From positions 1 to 51,341 of the forward strand of contig SVEH01000024.1 in assembly GCA_015057455.1 (NCBI GenBank): DNA of 51,341 bases. Reading direction: 5' to 3'. This document shows, in pieces, positions 15,509 to 25,890 of this stretch. The notes under the pieces are model-generated. The model did not search any database. It had not been told where the DNA came from and was given only the letters and a program-made list of their open reading frames with translations. The position numbers and the translations under genes were made by a program. The stretch is from Lachnospiraceae bacterium. Lineage in GTDB: Bacteria; Bacillota; Clostridia; Lachnospirales; Lachnospiraceae. Numbering within the stretch: the first letter of the stretch is position 1; each line of letters opens with the position of its first letter.

Positions 15509-16411
15509 ATGCAAGAGACGGGACAATTACTATATAATTTAGACTTTTTTTCATTAGTGATTATTATGTTTACATATAATTTTATGGGATGGTTTTATGA
15601 GTCAACCTTATATTCTATTATTGAACAAAAGAGATTTATGAATAGAGGTTATTTTTTAGGACCATATTGTCCAATATATGGTGTGGTATGTATCTCAGGG
15701 GTGTATTTTCTGCAAGATATTAGTAGTCATATTAAGATTATGTTAATGGGAGCGCTGTTAGTTACAGCTATAGAGTACATCACATCCTACACTTTAGAGA
15801 AATTATTTGATGCGAGATATTGGGATTATAGTGCATATCCTCTTAATATAAATGGACGAGTTAGTGTTGTGTCATCTATATTTTTTGGATTTGCAACTAT
15901 GTTTGTAGTAACAGTACTTCAACCAATTATGGAAGAATTAGTCGGTAGAATGTCTGAAGATATAAGAATTGTAACAGCAGTTTCAATTTTGATTATATTT
16001 GTGACAGATGGAGTGTTTACCACTATAAGTATGTGTAATCTAAATAAAAAATTCAAAGATATATATGATTACCTTGATGAGTTTGTTGATGGTAAGTTTG
16101 AAGCCATTACAGATAAGAGCAAGTTTCTTGATGAGAATTTGATTATAGAGAAGAAAAAAGAGATAAGTGTAGCTTTAAAGAATGTTTACAATAATAAAAA
16201 GTTGCCATCTTTAAAAGGCGTTAAACAGTTAAAGGAACGTGGAGCTATAAAGGATATAGTAAGTTTAAAGGAGAAGGGAAACTTTCTTCTACCGACTAAA
16301 ATATTTAAAGAGACAGAATTGCATTTCTTTAGAGCTTTTCCTTATTTTAAATCTACAAAGTACAGTGACTTGGTAGAGAAAATCAAAAAAATTCAAAGAG
16401 ATAAAAAATAG
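15509..16411 (+). CDS. CmpB-like membrane protein (putative ABC-transporter type IV family)
   Basis: A 300-residue protein. Residues ~1-180 hold about five membrane helices and the family sequence MGWFYESTLYSII, NRGYFLGPYCPIYG, and WDYSAYPLNINGRVS of the CmpB/PF06541 family. The C-terminal ~120 residues are charged and cytoplasmic-looking. Despite the family name, transport has not been shown for most members, and no ATPase gene is near. AGGTGGTGA precedes the ATG. It probably shares a transcript with the HD gene, and a clear terminator follows. Confidence 0.85.
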   Translation: MQETGQLLYNLDFFSLVIIMFTYNFMGWFYESTLYSIIEQKRFMNRGYFLGPYCPIYGVVCISGVYFLQDISSHIKIMLMGALLVTAIEYITSYTLEKLFDARYWDYSAYPLNINGRVSVVSSIFFGFATMFVVTVLQPIMEELVGRMSEDIRIVTAVSILIIFVTDGVFTTISMCNLNKKFKDIYDYLDEFVDGKFEAITDKSKFLDENLIIEKKKEISVALKNVYNNKKLPSLKGVKQLKERGAIKDIVSLKEKGNFLLPTKIFKETELHFFRAFPYFKSTKYSDLVEKIKKIQRDKK

Positions 16412-16430
16412 TATTATATTAAATTTATAT

Positions 16431-16484
16431 AAAATAACAATAAAGTTTAACTAAAGGAAGTCAAACTATATTGTTATTTTTTAA
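16431..16484 (+). terminator. Terminator after the CmpB-like gene
   Basis: AAAATAACAATA (16431-16442) pairs with TATTGTTATTTT (16469-16480), with an inner AGTTT/AAACT helix and further T's. The rest of the 325-bp gap to the subtilase gene shows no convincing gene or promoter. Confidence 0.8.
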
Positions 16485-16736
16485 AATTATAGGTATACTT
16501 ATATCAATGCTGTATAAATATCAAAAATTGATTATTTATTATGGTATTTGATATTTTTAGATATTATGTTAAGAGAGTGTATAAATGTATAGCTTACAAA
16601 TATGCAATGAAAATATACAGCATCAGAATAGGTGTAATAGAAGATGGGGGTAAGCAGTGTATGTCACAAGAGGCATATATTGCAAAAGACATTTTTAGAG
16701 ATAAGAAGTTTAAAAGCTTCGAAATGGAGGAAAGGT

Positions 16737-19700
16737 ATGAATAAGATAAGAGTAGGTAAAAAGGGTAGTACGGTCATTGCGGCTGCATTAATTCTAAGTA
16801 TCCTAAGTGGAATTGGATTAAGTGGTGCATTTAAGTCATCTGCTAATTCCTATAAGGAAACAGCTGTAGATCGTTTAATCGCAAAACGTAACGAAGTGCA
16901 TGCATCATTGCGTATGAATGAATTGGCAAGTGATAATGAAACTGTAAGAGCAATTATTACATTGAAAGCTAATTCAGTAGCAGATACAAATGATGTTTCT
17001 GAATACACATCTAAGTTACAATCCAAGGAAAATAAGATTATTGATAATCAAGAAAGTTTAATTAAGAAGGTAGAGAAGATAACTGGCAATAAGGTAGTTA
17101 ATCAATCTGCTTATTTAGTAAACTCATTTTCAATTGATGCAACTAGAAAGCAAATGAGAAAGATTGCAAAATTACAGGGAGTTGAAACTGTATATGAGGC
17201 AAGTTTATATAAAACTTGTATGAATACAGCTGTAAAAGAGGGTAATGTAGAGGCTCAGTGGAATGATGCTAACTATGGTTACACAGGTGAAGGTGTAGTT
17301 GTAGCTGTATTAGATACAGGTGTAAACTATAAACATAGTGATATGGTATTAGATGATGATGTAGAAAATAAATATACTGAAGAAGAATGGAAAGAAAAAA
17401 TTGAATTATTAGGTCATGGTAATTATTTTACTGAAAAGGTACCATTTGGATACAATTATTGTACAGGAAAAGATGATTGTTTAAGTACTATGGAATATCA
17501 TGGTTATCATGTATCAGGTATTATTGCAGGAAATAATGCAGAAATAAATGGTGTAGCAAAAAATGCACAAGTTATTGGAATGAAAGTTCTTAGTGACCAA
17601 GGTGGCGGAACAACAGATGATATTGTTAAGGGTATTGAAGATGCTGTAAAATTAGGTGCAGATATTATTAATATGTCTTTAGGTATAGATAATGCAGTTG
17701 TTTCAGATGAAGATTTCATGCAAGTTGCATTGAACAATGCAGCTAAAGAAGGTGTTATTTGTTGTATAGCAGCAGGTAACTCAGGAACTAGTGCAGGTGA
17801 CGGAGATGATACCAATAAATTAAATGTAGAAGATACATCTATTTTAGGAACTCCTGCTATTACAAAATCATGCTTAGCTGTAGCATCAGTTGATAATATA
17901 GGATTTAAAAATAGCATTACTGTAAAGGCTAATGTAGGAAAAACACAGCTTACATTTAATGCAATTGATCCAGTAGGATATGGATTTAATATTACAGATG
18001 CTAAATTAGTAGATGTTGGTGTAGGCGTTAATGAGAATGGAAAATTAACTGTTTCAGCAAGTAAGATAAAGAATAAAATTGCAGTTGTATCAAGTGGTAC
18101 ATCTACAATTAATGAAAAAATGTATAGTTTATCAAAGGCTGGAGTAAAAGGTATTATTTATGTAAATAATGAAGATGATAAAGAAAAGAATATAAGTGTT
18201 TATGATTGGATGAAGGTGCCGGTACTTATAGTAGATGATGTAGAAGGCGCAATGATATTAAGTAACAAAAATGCTAAGTTTACAACAGTGGAAGTTACAG
18301 ATAATGGTGCAGTAGGTGAAGATGTGAATATGTCATATTTCTCATCATGGGGACCATCTAATGAATTAGATATTAAGCCAGAAATTGCAGCTCCAGGAGG
18401 TAATATTAAAGCTGCTTATGATGGAACTGATAATTATGCAGTACTTAGTGGTACTTCAATGGCAACTCCGTTTGCAGCAGGAAGTCAAGCAATTATGTTA
18501 AATGCAGTAAGAGAAAGAGGGCTTGCATTAGAGGGAGAGGCATTAACAAAATTCCTTAAGAATTCTCTTATGAATACTGCAGACCCAATAGTAGATAATA
18601 AAACAGGATATTATTATTCAGTTAGACAACAAGGTAGTGGTTTGGTTGATGTATTTGGAGCAGTAGATAATAATGTTACAGTTACATATAACAATGAAGC
18701 CAAAGTTGAATTAGGAGAAATAACTGGAACGAAAGATATAGAGTTAACATTTACAAATGCAGGCGCCGAAGATGCAACATATACAGTAGATACAACTCAA
18801 GTATATACAGATTTCACAGTTAACGATGATAACTTAGAAGATAAGATAGATACAGAAGAATATGGTATTAAGCCAGTAGATAACTCTGTTATTACATTTG
18901 ATAAGAACACAATTACTGTACCTGCAGGAGAGAGTGTAGTAGTACAAGCACGAGTTGCTATTTCAAAAGAATTTGAGAATAATAAATATGTAGAATCATT
19001 TATAAAGTTTAATGGACAAGACGTTCAAGATATTGGATTGCCAGTATTAGGTTTTTATGGTGATTTTGATGCTGAGCCAATTATTGATAATTCTGTTTAC
19101 GATGAAGAAGAAAGCTTTTTAAGTGGTAAAGTTGAAAAGATTTCAGAAACAACAGCACTTAGCGAGTATTCAGAGGGTGAGTGTGGTTCAATCTTAGGTT
19201 CAGTATTAACTAAAGAAAAAGCTGCAGCAGATGATGCATCAGATTTAACTAAGAATATATCAAGAAAAGACGCTCTTAGAGTAGCTAGAACTATAGGAAA
19301 ACAGTCAATTAATGATGGAAAGAAACCAGATATAAAGAAGGCTATTCCTGTTAAAGTGGGAGAAACTGTTGACATTCCATTTGTAAATAAGGATTCAGTA
19401 GTAATTTACGAGTTAACAGCAGATAAAAAGACTGGATGTTTCATTAATGCTAATGAAGATATGTATCCTTTTATTACAGTATATGATAAAGATTTGAATA
19501 TTGTAGATACAAACGTAATAGGTTATATGTTTGGTGTTAATTATCCTGTGGAAATTTCTATAAATAAAGGTTCAAAATGTTATGTTGAATTTTTATCAGG
19601 AGCGCAAGTTATTGGTAACTGTAAAACATCTTTTGAAGCAACAGAATATGTAGAAGAAAAAGATGTAGATAAGTTATTTGCCAATGTAGAAGCTGAGATG

Positions 19701-22226
19701 GGAGCTGAAGTAAAACCAGAGGAAATTAAACTTAATAAAAAGAATAAAATTAAAGTGGTAGATGATAGTTATGCAGCTACATATACAGCAAAAGAAGATG
19801 GATATATTACATTAGACTTTGATACAGATAAATTTATTACTATAGATATGTATTCATTGGAAGGGGAAGGAATGTTCCCAAATGTAATACAGCATTTAGA
19901 AGATGTTAATAAGGATAAGTTTTCAAAAGAAATCAAGGTAAAAGCAGGTATTACTTATTATTTAGATATTACTTGTTCTTATACTGATGAAGAATCTGAA
20001 GAAAACGTAGTAGGTACATATATAGTTAAGAAATCAGATGGTTCTAATTATTATACATTAAAGACAGAATATGATGGAACAAAGGTAGCATTTTCACCTA
20101 ATGAAGATGAGACAAGAGATAAAGTGGCGCCAGTAGTTACTCAATTAAGAAATGCAAAAGAAGTAAAGGTAACAGTTTTAGACGAGAATAAAAATGTTAT
20201 AAGAACACTAGGTAATGTACTTGATACAAGAAAATTCCCGTATGTACTTGTGTCAAATGGCCTTGCTATTGATGGATTACCAAACTATGGTACAGGCGAA
20301 TATGTTCATTGGGATGGAAAAGTTTACAATGCTAAAACAGGTGAATATGATGTGGCAAAAGAAGGTCAATATTATATTCAAATAGAATCAAAGAGAACAA
20401 AGGATTCATTACCACAAGTGGTAACTATGCCAGTTAAGATTGATGTTACAGAACCAGAATTAAAGAATATAGAGATGACAACACAAGATGAGAATACAAT
20501 TCTTACATTTGAAGTTAAAGATAATAATGCTATGTCACCATATTATTATCTAGATATATGTGGAGAAAGTGCATTTGAGAATTTAGCTAAAACATATGTA
20601 GAATCTAAGATTGTTGGAGAAGGAAAATACGAAATTAATTTAGGAAAAGTAACAGGAGAAGATACTATTACTCTTATGGTAGAAGATGAAGCAGGAAATC
20701 AAACTGTTGAGACAATAGTAGAGGCAGAATTCACAGATGAAGAAGATGAAGACTGGGATGATTCTTTAATAGATGAAGAACTTACAGACGAAGATTTCTT
20801 AGATGAAGAATTCGAAGATGAAGATTATGATGTTGATATGGAAGATTTTGAAACTGAATACTTTGAGCTTTGTGAAGGAGTAACAGTTGATAAAGATTTT
20901 ACAGATGAGGAATTAATATTAGGAGCATCAGATGGTACAATCTTATTAGAAGGAACTATTGAGTCTGGATATGAATTAACAATTAATGGACAGGAAGTAG
21001 ATGTATATGAAGATGAAGAAAGTAATGTAAATGCATATGAGGCTTGGATTGATACAAAAATAGGTGTAGGTAGTGCAGATTTAAACTTTGTTGTTAAGAA
21101 AGATGGAGAAGAAGTATTTAATGAAACATTTACTGTTGCCGTAGATACTGAAGCACCATATATAGAAGTAAAGAACAATAAAGCATTTACAAAAGTATTA
21201 AAGGTTCCAAGTTTAAAAGAAACATTTATAATGTTAGACAAAGATGTAACATTCCCATTATCATTCCAAGTAGAACTAATTGACGCTCATGTAGTGGAAG
21301 AATCATTAGAAGTTTGTGAATCTGAATCATTTGAAATGAGTTTTGATTTATTTGGTGGACTTTCAAAAAATAAGGTTTTAAATAAAGAACTAGATGAGGA
21401 ATTAGACGGAGAAGTTGATGAGGAACTAGATGGAGAAGTTGAGGGCGAATTAGACGAGGAATTGGAAGAAGAAAGTAGAGTACATGCTGAGTATAATGGA
21501 AATAATATATATACAATTACAGTTGATAGCTTTGACGAGGACCAAACTTCCATGATTCTTGAATTAAATGGTCACGATACATCATACAATTATGGTGGAG
21601 GAATTGTTAATTTATATAGAGCAGATGCGGTAGAGGAATATGAATTAGATTATTTAATGGTAGCATTGACTGTTAACCTTGATGTTGAAGAGATGTTAAT
21701 TACAAAAGATATGTTAAATGCAGATGGAACATATACTATAACAGGAAGTGTAGGTTCAATACCAGAAGAATTAATAATTAACGATAAAAAGATATATGTT
21801 GATCCAAAGAAGATGACATTTGAGTATAATCTACCAATGTCATATGGAGCCAATAAGATTTATTTGGATATGGTAGCATTTAATGGAGAAAAGTTATCTA
21901 CAAGCGCTGAACTATATATGGATGAGGTAAATGTTAACTTCACTAATCTTCCAAAGGCTGATAAGAATGGTGAAATTAATGTAACTAATGAAATATTTAA
22001 TTTAAAAGGAAATATAACTTCTTATGTAAATGTAGCTATGATAGATATTAATGGAGATACATTATATCTTGCACCAGACATGGCAACAGCATCTAAGGGT
22101 AGTGTTTTAACAAAGGCATTTGACTACAAGGTAAAACTTCAAAAAGGTAAAAACATTATTACATTTGAAACAATAACAATGGCAGGTACAAAAGAAGTGA
22201 AGACATTGGTTGTAAATTTAAAATAG
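16737..22226 (+). CDS. Large secreted subtilisin-like serine protease (S8 family)
   Basis: An 1829-residue exported protease. It has an N-terminal signal peptide (hydrophobic run AAALILSILSGIGLSG) and an inhibitor-I9-like propeptide (about 60-150). The catalytic domain has Asp193 (VAVLDTGVN), His255 (YHGYHVSG), oxyanion Asn348 (AAGNSG) and Ser574 (LSGTSMATPFAAG). A PA-type domain is inserted between Asn and Ser, as in C5a-peptidase-like enzymes. Long beta-rich Fn3-like modules follow. Two very acidic runs break the tail: ~1335-1365 (DEEDEDWDD, EEFEDEDYD) and ~1553-1578 (repeated EELDGEV). No LPxTG or SLH motif is seen, so cell attachment is unclear. GGAGGAAAGG supports the ATG at 16737. Confidence 0.94.
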   Translation: MNKIRVGKKGSTVIAAALILSILSGIGLSGAFKSSANSYKETAVDRLIAKRNEVHASLRMNELASDNETVRAIITLKANSVADTNDVSEYTSKLQSKENKIIDNQESLIKKVEKITGNKVVNQSAYLVNSFSIDATRKQMRKIAKLQGVETVYEASLYKTCMNTAVKEGNVEAQWNDANYGYTGEGVVVAVLDTGVNYKHSDMVLDDDVENKYTEEEWKEKIELLGHGNYFTEKVPFGYNYCTGKDDCLSTMEYHGYHVSGIIAGNNAEINGVAKNAQVIGMKVLSDQGGGTTDDIVKGIEDAVKLGADIINMSLGIDNAVVSDEDFMQVALNNAAKEGVICCIAAGNSGTSAGDGDDTNKLNVEDTSILGTPAITKSCLAVASVDNIGFKNSITVKANVGKTQLTFNAIDPVGYGFNITDAKLVDVGVGVNENGKLTVSASKIKNKIAVVSSGTSTINEKMYSLSKAGVKGIIYVNNEDDKEKNISVYDWMKVPVLIVDDVEGAMILSNKNAKFTTVEVTDNGAVGEDVNMSYFSSWGPSNELDIKPEIAAPGGNIKAAYDGTDNYAVLSGTSMATPFAAGSQAIMLNAVRERGLALEGEALTKFLKNSLMNTADPIVDNKTGYYYSVRQQGSGLVDVFGAVDNNVTVTYNNEAKVELGEITGTKDIELTFTNAGAEDATYTVDTTQVYTDFTVNDDNLEDKIDTEEYGIKPVDNSVITFDKNTITVPAGESVVVQARVAISKEFENNKYVESFIKFNGQDVQDIGLPVLGFYGDFDAEPIIDNSVYDEEESFLSGKVEKISETTALSEYSEGECGSILGSVLTKEKAAADDASDLTKNISRKDALRVARTIGKQSINDGKKPDIKKAIPVKVGETVDIPFVNKDSVVIYELTADKKTGCFINANEDMYPFITVYDKDLNIVDTNVIGYMFGVNYPVEISINKGSKCYVEFLSGAQVIGNCKTSFEATEYVEEKDVDKLFANVEAEMGAEVKPEEIKLNKKNKIKVVDDSYAATYTAKEDGYITLDFDTDKFITIDMYSLEGEGMFPNVIQHLEDVNKDKFSKEIKVKAGITYYLDITCSYTDEESEENVVGTYIVKKSDGSNYYTLKTEYDGTKVAFSPNEDETRDKVAPVVTQLRNAKEVKVTVLDENKNVIRTLGNVLDTRKFPYVLVSNGLAIDGLPNYGTGEYVHWDGKVYNAKTGEYDVAKEGQYYIQIESKRTKDSLPQVVTMPVKIDVTEPELKNIEMTTQDENTILTFEVKDNNAMSPYYYLDICGESAFENLAKTYVESKIVGEGKYEINLGKVTGEDTITLMVEDEAGNQTVETIVEAEFTDEEDEDWDDSLIDEELTDEDFLDEEFEDEDYDVDMEDFETEYFELCEGVTVDKDFTDEELILGASDGTILLEGTIESGYELTINGQEVDVYEDEESNVNAYEAWIDTKIGVGSADLNFVVKKDGEEVFNETFTVAVDTEAPYIEVKNNKAFTKVLKVPSLKETFIMLDKDVTFPLSFQVELIDAHVVEESLEVCESESFEMSFDLFGGLSKNKVLNKELDEELDGEVDEELDGEVEGELDEELEEESRVHAEYNGNNIYTITVDSFDEDQTSMILELNGHDTSYNYGGGIVNLYRADAVEEYELDYLMVALTVNLDVEEMLITKDMLNADGTYTITGSVGSIPEELIINDKKIYVDPKKMTFEYNLPMSYGANKIYLDMVAFNGEKLSTSAELYMDEVNVNFTNLPKADKNGEINVTNEIFNLKGNITSYVNVAMIDINGDTLYLAPDMATASKGSVLTKAFDYKVKLQKGKNIITFETITMAGTKEVKTLVVNLK
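21393..21464 (+). repeat. Coding tandem repeat, 24-bp units, in the subtilase gene
   Basis: Units at 21393-21416 and 21417-21440 are nearly identical and a third (21441-21464) is diverged. They encode the repeated D-E-E-L-D-G-E-V acidic segment. The length may vary among strains by slippage. Confidence 0.85.
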
Positions 22227-22241
22227 ACTATAATTTATAGG

Positions 22242-22295
22242 TATAGGCCCCTGTCAGACAGGGGCCTATATTAATTGTGCGCTATTGCTCAAATT
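22242..22295 (+). terminator. Terminator with adjoining palindrome; dispersed-repeat copy A
   Basis: TATAGGCCCCTG and CAGGGGCCTATA form a hairpin (22242-22270) just after the subtilase stop. A decayed second dyad at 22273-22295 ends in GCTCAAATT. The upstream flank ACTATAATTT is shared with copies B and C (26397-26489 and 50959-51053). Confidence 0.8.
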
Positions 22296-22338
22296 ATTAA
22301 AGAAGAACTCTTAAAATCGACTAGCACCATGATTAAAT

Positions 22339-23700
22339 CTACATTCTGCCAGTAGTTTTTATATATGTATCTGTGTGAACTGCATTTAAGATTTCTTTTT
22401 TAGTTTCTGTTTCAAACTCATGTCTAGCATAGGAATTCCTATACGTGCTATCTAGTGAAAAATATGAAATGGCCCATGCAATAAAACCAATGAGAGTCAT
22501 ATTCCAAAGAGGAGTAAATATTGTTATTAAAATCAATAATAATAGTATTAAATAATGTTTGATTTTAGCGGAAGTTTTACTATAAGGTACGCTACCCATA
22601 GTTTCTTTTGTGCGTCCATTTACGGCTATATAATGAAGCACATCTTCACCATCTGTTTTATCACAATAAGTGTACAACCATACTGGCAGATAGGCTGCTT
22701 GCCAATATTCACCTTTAATATCTATATCTTCTGTATCCCAATTAAGAGATACATCATATTCTTTTGTTGATTCTTTATTAATAGAATGTACAATGTCTTT
22801 TACTTGACCATAAACTGATGGTCGTATATCCATAATATTAGCATCTCTTTTTTCAATATTATAATCTTTAACATAAGCAGCAGCCCATTTAACGGCATTT
22901 TCAATATCAAATGGAAGAATGGAATTAATAATATTGTTTGTATTACGGCTATATGCATTATATATTTTATCCCAACTAGACTCTATAATGAGATTGTCAA
23001 TAATAAGGTCATATTCTCTTGCAACAGAATAAAGTTTTATGTCATATATATCTTTGGCGTCTTTTATGTAGTGAACAACTTTGTTTTCACCTTCACCTTT
23101 GAAGTGTATGTGACTGTTTATATCCACATTCATATAAGGGAAAAATACACCTATAATATTTTTTTTCTTGAAATTCTTTTTAAAATCTCTTTTAGCAAAA
23201 CTTTTACGTGTTTTAAGAAAATCGTTCATTAACTCATAGGCTTCATCATGGGTTACAGTAAAAGGTAATATTATGTCCGGTATAGAGCCGTTAGCCATTT
23301 GTTTATTTAAAGAAAGTGTATTACGACACCAATGACATTTTATTTGATGAGATTTGGATGAATCAATGGTTATCTCAGCGCCACAACTACTACATTTTAA
23401 AGTAACAAGGTTATCGCATTGCTCTATATTAGCTGCACCAGATGCAATAATACGTCCATTTAGATTACGAATATTTATATCTAAATCTTCAATTTTTTCA
23501 CCTATGAATTCATGTTTACAATGGGAACACATAAGTTTAGCTAATTTTTTGTTGAATATAATATCTGTTCCACCACAAGTAGGACATTTTCGTTGACCAT
23601 TTATTTGATTAGTATCTGTTTGATGAACAATAGTATCTGTTGTAGGTGGAATACAATCATCATAGTTATTAAAAATATTATTAGAAGTATTTGAGTTCAT
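22339..23700 (-). CDS. Zinc-ribbon membrane protein (TFIIB-type zinc ribbon family)
   Basis: A 453-residue protein. It has two N-terminal zinc ribbons: CPTCGG with CSHCKHEF (about 39-63), and CSSCGAE with CHWCRNTL (about 102-125). A long middle domain follows, with the repeated FFPYMNVD and the later YWQAAYLPVWLYTY segments. A C-terminal membrane hairpin spans about 385-425 (HYLILLLLILITIFTPLW). Genes of this type are widespread in Firmicutes and are annotated only as zinc-ribbon proteins; the function is unknown. AAAGGGAA precedes the ATG. Upstream on the same strand lies the von Willebrand A gene, about 116 bases before it. Confidence 0.82.
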   Translation of the reverse strand: MNSNTSNNIFNNYDDCIPPTTDTIVHQTDTNQINGQRKCPTCGGTDIIFNKKLAKLMCSHCKHEFIGEKIEDLDINIRNLNGRIIASGAANIEQCDNLVTLKCSSCGAEITIDSSKSHQIKCHWCRNTLSLNKQMANGSIPDIILPFTVTHDEAYELMNDFLKTRKSFAKRDFKKNFKKKNIIGVFFPYMNVDINSHIHFKGEGENKVVHYIKDAKDIYDIKLYSVAREYDLIIDNLIIESSWDKIYNAYSRNTNNIINSILPFDIENAVKWAAAYVKDYNIEKRDANIMDIRPSVYGQVKDIVHSINKESTKEYDVSLNWDTEDIDIKGEYWQAAYLPVWLYTYCDKTDGEDVLHYIAVNGRTKETMGSVPYSKTSAKIKHYLILLLLILITIFTPLWNMTLIGFIAWAISYFSLDSTYRNSYARHEFETETKKEILNAVHTDTYIKTTGRM

Positions 23701-23816
23701 AATATTAATTCCCTTTCACAGTATACTCCATTTATCGTCATGAAAGTTTAATTATGTAATTATATGATAGTGTTTCTTATGTTTTTGTAACTACAATAGT
23801 ACCCTAGATAGAAAAC

Positions 23817-25553
23817 CTAGTTTTTTGGTAAAATATCGTATTGGTAAGAAAGGTCATGATTATTATTAGATTCTAAATTTTTTAAAAGCTCCGCAAATTC
23901 AAGTTTTTCTGTATCTTCTAGGTTAAGATCCATAAGTTGATAATACAATGTAGATAAATTAGTATTTTTTGCATATGTGCTTTCATTTAAATACATTACT
24001 AATTCTGCAATAGTACTAACAAACATAAAATCATCTGAAACAATTTCTTGATTTAAACAATTAATAGGATATGAAACTTTAGTGCTTTTTGCAGTATAGT
24101 TATTTTTGTAGCGAATATTTAATGTCATTGCTTTGCTTAAGGCAGCAGTATTTACTTTGTTGGAATCAATTTCATAAAGGATTGTAAGTGTTTGGCCAGC
24201 ACCCACATCACCAGCATCTTTTTTGTCATTATCAAAATCTTTATTTGCTAATTGTCTATTTTCATAACCTATTAATTTATATTTGCTAATAGCCTTTTCA
24301 TCGAAGGCAACTTGAAATTTTACGTCTGTTGCAACCGTATTTATTGTTCCTGTAAATTCATCTAGTAAAACTTTTTTTGCTTGTTTTGCAGAATCAATAA
24401 TAGAATAGTTACCATTACCTTTGTCTGCTAAAGTTTCCATAATGGAATCGTTATATCCTAGTGCGCCAAAGCCAAGTACAGATAAATAGATGCCGGTCTC
24501 TTTTTTCTTAGAAATAAAATCACCTAGCTCATCAGTTGAAGTTAAGCCTACATTTAAATCGCCGTCAGTTGCAAGCATTATACGATTATTTGAGCTTGCT
24601 TTATAGTATTTTTTTGCAATGGAATATGCTTGTTGTATACCAGCACTGCCATTAGTATTACCTTCTGCAGTAATTGAATCTATTGCAGCCGTAAGTTTCT
24701 TTGTTTCATTACCTTTGGCACCTTGAATAATAACACGACTATCGCCTGCATATGTAACAATAGAGATAGTATCATTAGCATCAAGTTTTGTAAGAAGTGA
24801 TTTGAATGAGGCTTGTAATAAAGGCAATTTGTCTTCGCTACACATAGAACCAGAAGCGTCAATTAAAAATACTAAGTTTAGAGGTTTTTCTTCACTTTTT
24901 GTAAGTTCACTTGCTTTTATGCCAATACGAACTAAAGAATGGTCTTTGTTCCATGGACATGTTCCAACTTCGCTTGTAACACCGAACATTTCACCTGTTT
25001 TAGGATTAGTATAATTATAGTTAAAGTAGTTAAGGAATTCTTCTGCTCTAAAAGTTTCGTAATTCATTCTTTCTTTAGTATAGCCATAAGTAACTAATTG
25101 ACGGAAAGTAACATAAGATGCAGTATCTACATCAGATGAAAATGTTGATAATGGGAAAGTTTTAGTATCTTTAAAATCATTTTCATAAATTTTAGATGGA
25201 TCAATATTTGTATCTATTGGTGGTATACAAATATGAGGCTCACTACAATTATTGGATGAAGTCATGCCTTTATTTACTATAGAAGATTTTGTATTATACA
25301 TAATAGAGTCAAGTGCAGCTTCTGAAGCATAGCCAATATCTTGTATTGCACCAGAAACAGATTTTGATGTGTCAGCTACTGTCTCTGAAATAGAATCATA
25401 TATATTAGAGAATGATACAACTGGCATAGTAGATTCTAAGTATTTTGTATATCCAATAATAATAATGGATATAATTAGACATATAGATAATATACATGCT
25501 AAAGTAATTGTTATTGTTTTTTTCTTTGATAAATTGAATAATAATTTTTTCAT
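23817..25553 (-). CDS. YfbK-type von Willebrand factor A protein
   Basis: A 578-residue protein with an N-terminal membrane anchor (about 13-36). The YfbK-type N-domain spans about 130-215 (FPLSTFSSDVDTASYVTFR, then RAEEFLNYFNYNY). The vWA domain has the MIDAS motif DASGS at 232-236 and later TDGDLNVG. A DUF3520-like C-terminal domain follows (ISKYKLIGYENR, then DVGAGQTLTILYEI). It probably sits on the outer face of the membrane and binds a divalent metal and a protein partner; the partner is unknown. The second ATG (25553) is chosen because GGGAG lies about eight bases upstream. Such genes often go with an ECF sigma/anti-sigma pair, here at 26491-27901. Confidence 0.9.
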   Translation of the reverse strand: MKKLLFNLSKKKTITITLACILSICLIISIIIIGYTKYLESTMPVVSFSNIYDSISETVADTSKSVSGAIQDIGYASEAALDSIMYNTKSSIVNKGMTSSNNCSEPHICIPPIDTNIDPSKIYENDFKDTKTFPLSTFSSDVDTASYVTFRQLVTYGYTKERMNYETFRAEEFLNYFNYNYTNPKTGEMFGVTSEVGTCPWNKDHSLVRIGIKASELTKSEEKPLNLVFLIDASGSMCSEDKLPLLQASFKSLLTKLDANDTISIVTYAGDSRVIIQGAKGNETKKLTAAIDSITAEGNTNGSAGIQQAYSIAKKYYKASSNNRIMLATDGDLNVGLTSTDELGDFISKKKETGIYLSVLGFGALGYNDSIMETLADKGNGNYSIIDSAKQAKKVLLDEFTGTINTVATDVKFQVAFDEKAISKYKLIGYENRQLANKDFDNDKKDAGDVGAGQTLTILYEIDSNKVNTAALSKAMTLNIRYKNNYTAKSTKVSYPINCLNQEIVSDDFMFVSTIAELVMYLNESTYAKNTNLSTLYYQLMDLNLEDTEKLEFAELLKNLESNNNHDLSYQYDILPKN

Positions 25554-25756
25554 ATGGAAAACTCCCTTCATAGAACACTATATTATTAAAATGTAATATA
25601 AAATTTTATATTGTTTTTTGTTTTATGATAAATATACGAGTTGTAGTAGTGAAAATTATGGAAAAAAAATAAAAAAATTTTAAATGTGAAAAAACCTTTA
25701 AATATATGGTTTGCGGGAGTTTTTATTAGATAAAAGAAAGAAAAAAATAAAATTTG

Positions 25757-25783
25757 TTAGCACTCACCCTTGACGAGTGCTAA
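25757..25783 (+). promoter_or_regulatory. CIRCE operator (HrcA-binding site)
   Basis: TTAGCACTC (25757-25765), nine bases, GAGTGCTAA (25775-25783): an exact match to the CIRCE consensus. HrcA binds it to repress heat-shock genes. It overlaps the -35 of the promoter, so bound HrcA would block RNA polymerase. Confidence 0.97.
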
Positions 25784-25798
25784 CAAAAGGAGTATAAT
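25770..25798 (+). promoter_or_regulatory. Heat-shock promoter of the Hsp20 gene
   Basis: TTGACG (25770-25775), a 17-base spacer and TATAAT (25793-25798), overlapping the CIRCE dyad. The leader to the ATG is about 140 bases long. Confidence 0.9.
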
Positions 25799-25863
25799 AA
25801 GAACATAAGTTGAAAAACGAAAGAAAAAAAGCTAAGCGCTAAAGAGTGTCAAGCGACTCTTTA

Positions 25864-25890
25864 TAAGCAGATTAAGCAGATTAAGCAGAT
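25864..25890 (+). repeat. 3 x 9-bp direct repeat in the Hsp20 leader
   Basis: Three exact copies of TAAGCAGAT, followed by a diverged fourth (TAAAATGAT). A hairpin AAAGAGT/ACTCTTT (about 25842-25863) precedes them in the untranslated leader. Confidence 0.9.

Noticed and set aside
16541..16744. 67-residue frame before the subtilase gene
   Set aside because: There is no Shine-Dalgarno site, its composition is poor, and it runs into the subtilase start.
20825..21853. Several minus-strand frames opposite the subtilase gene
   Set aside because: They are Ser/Thr/Leu-rich shadows caused by the acidic, AT-rich coding strand and lack ribosome sites.
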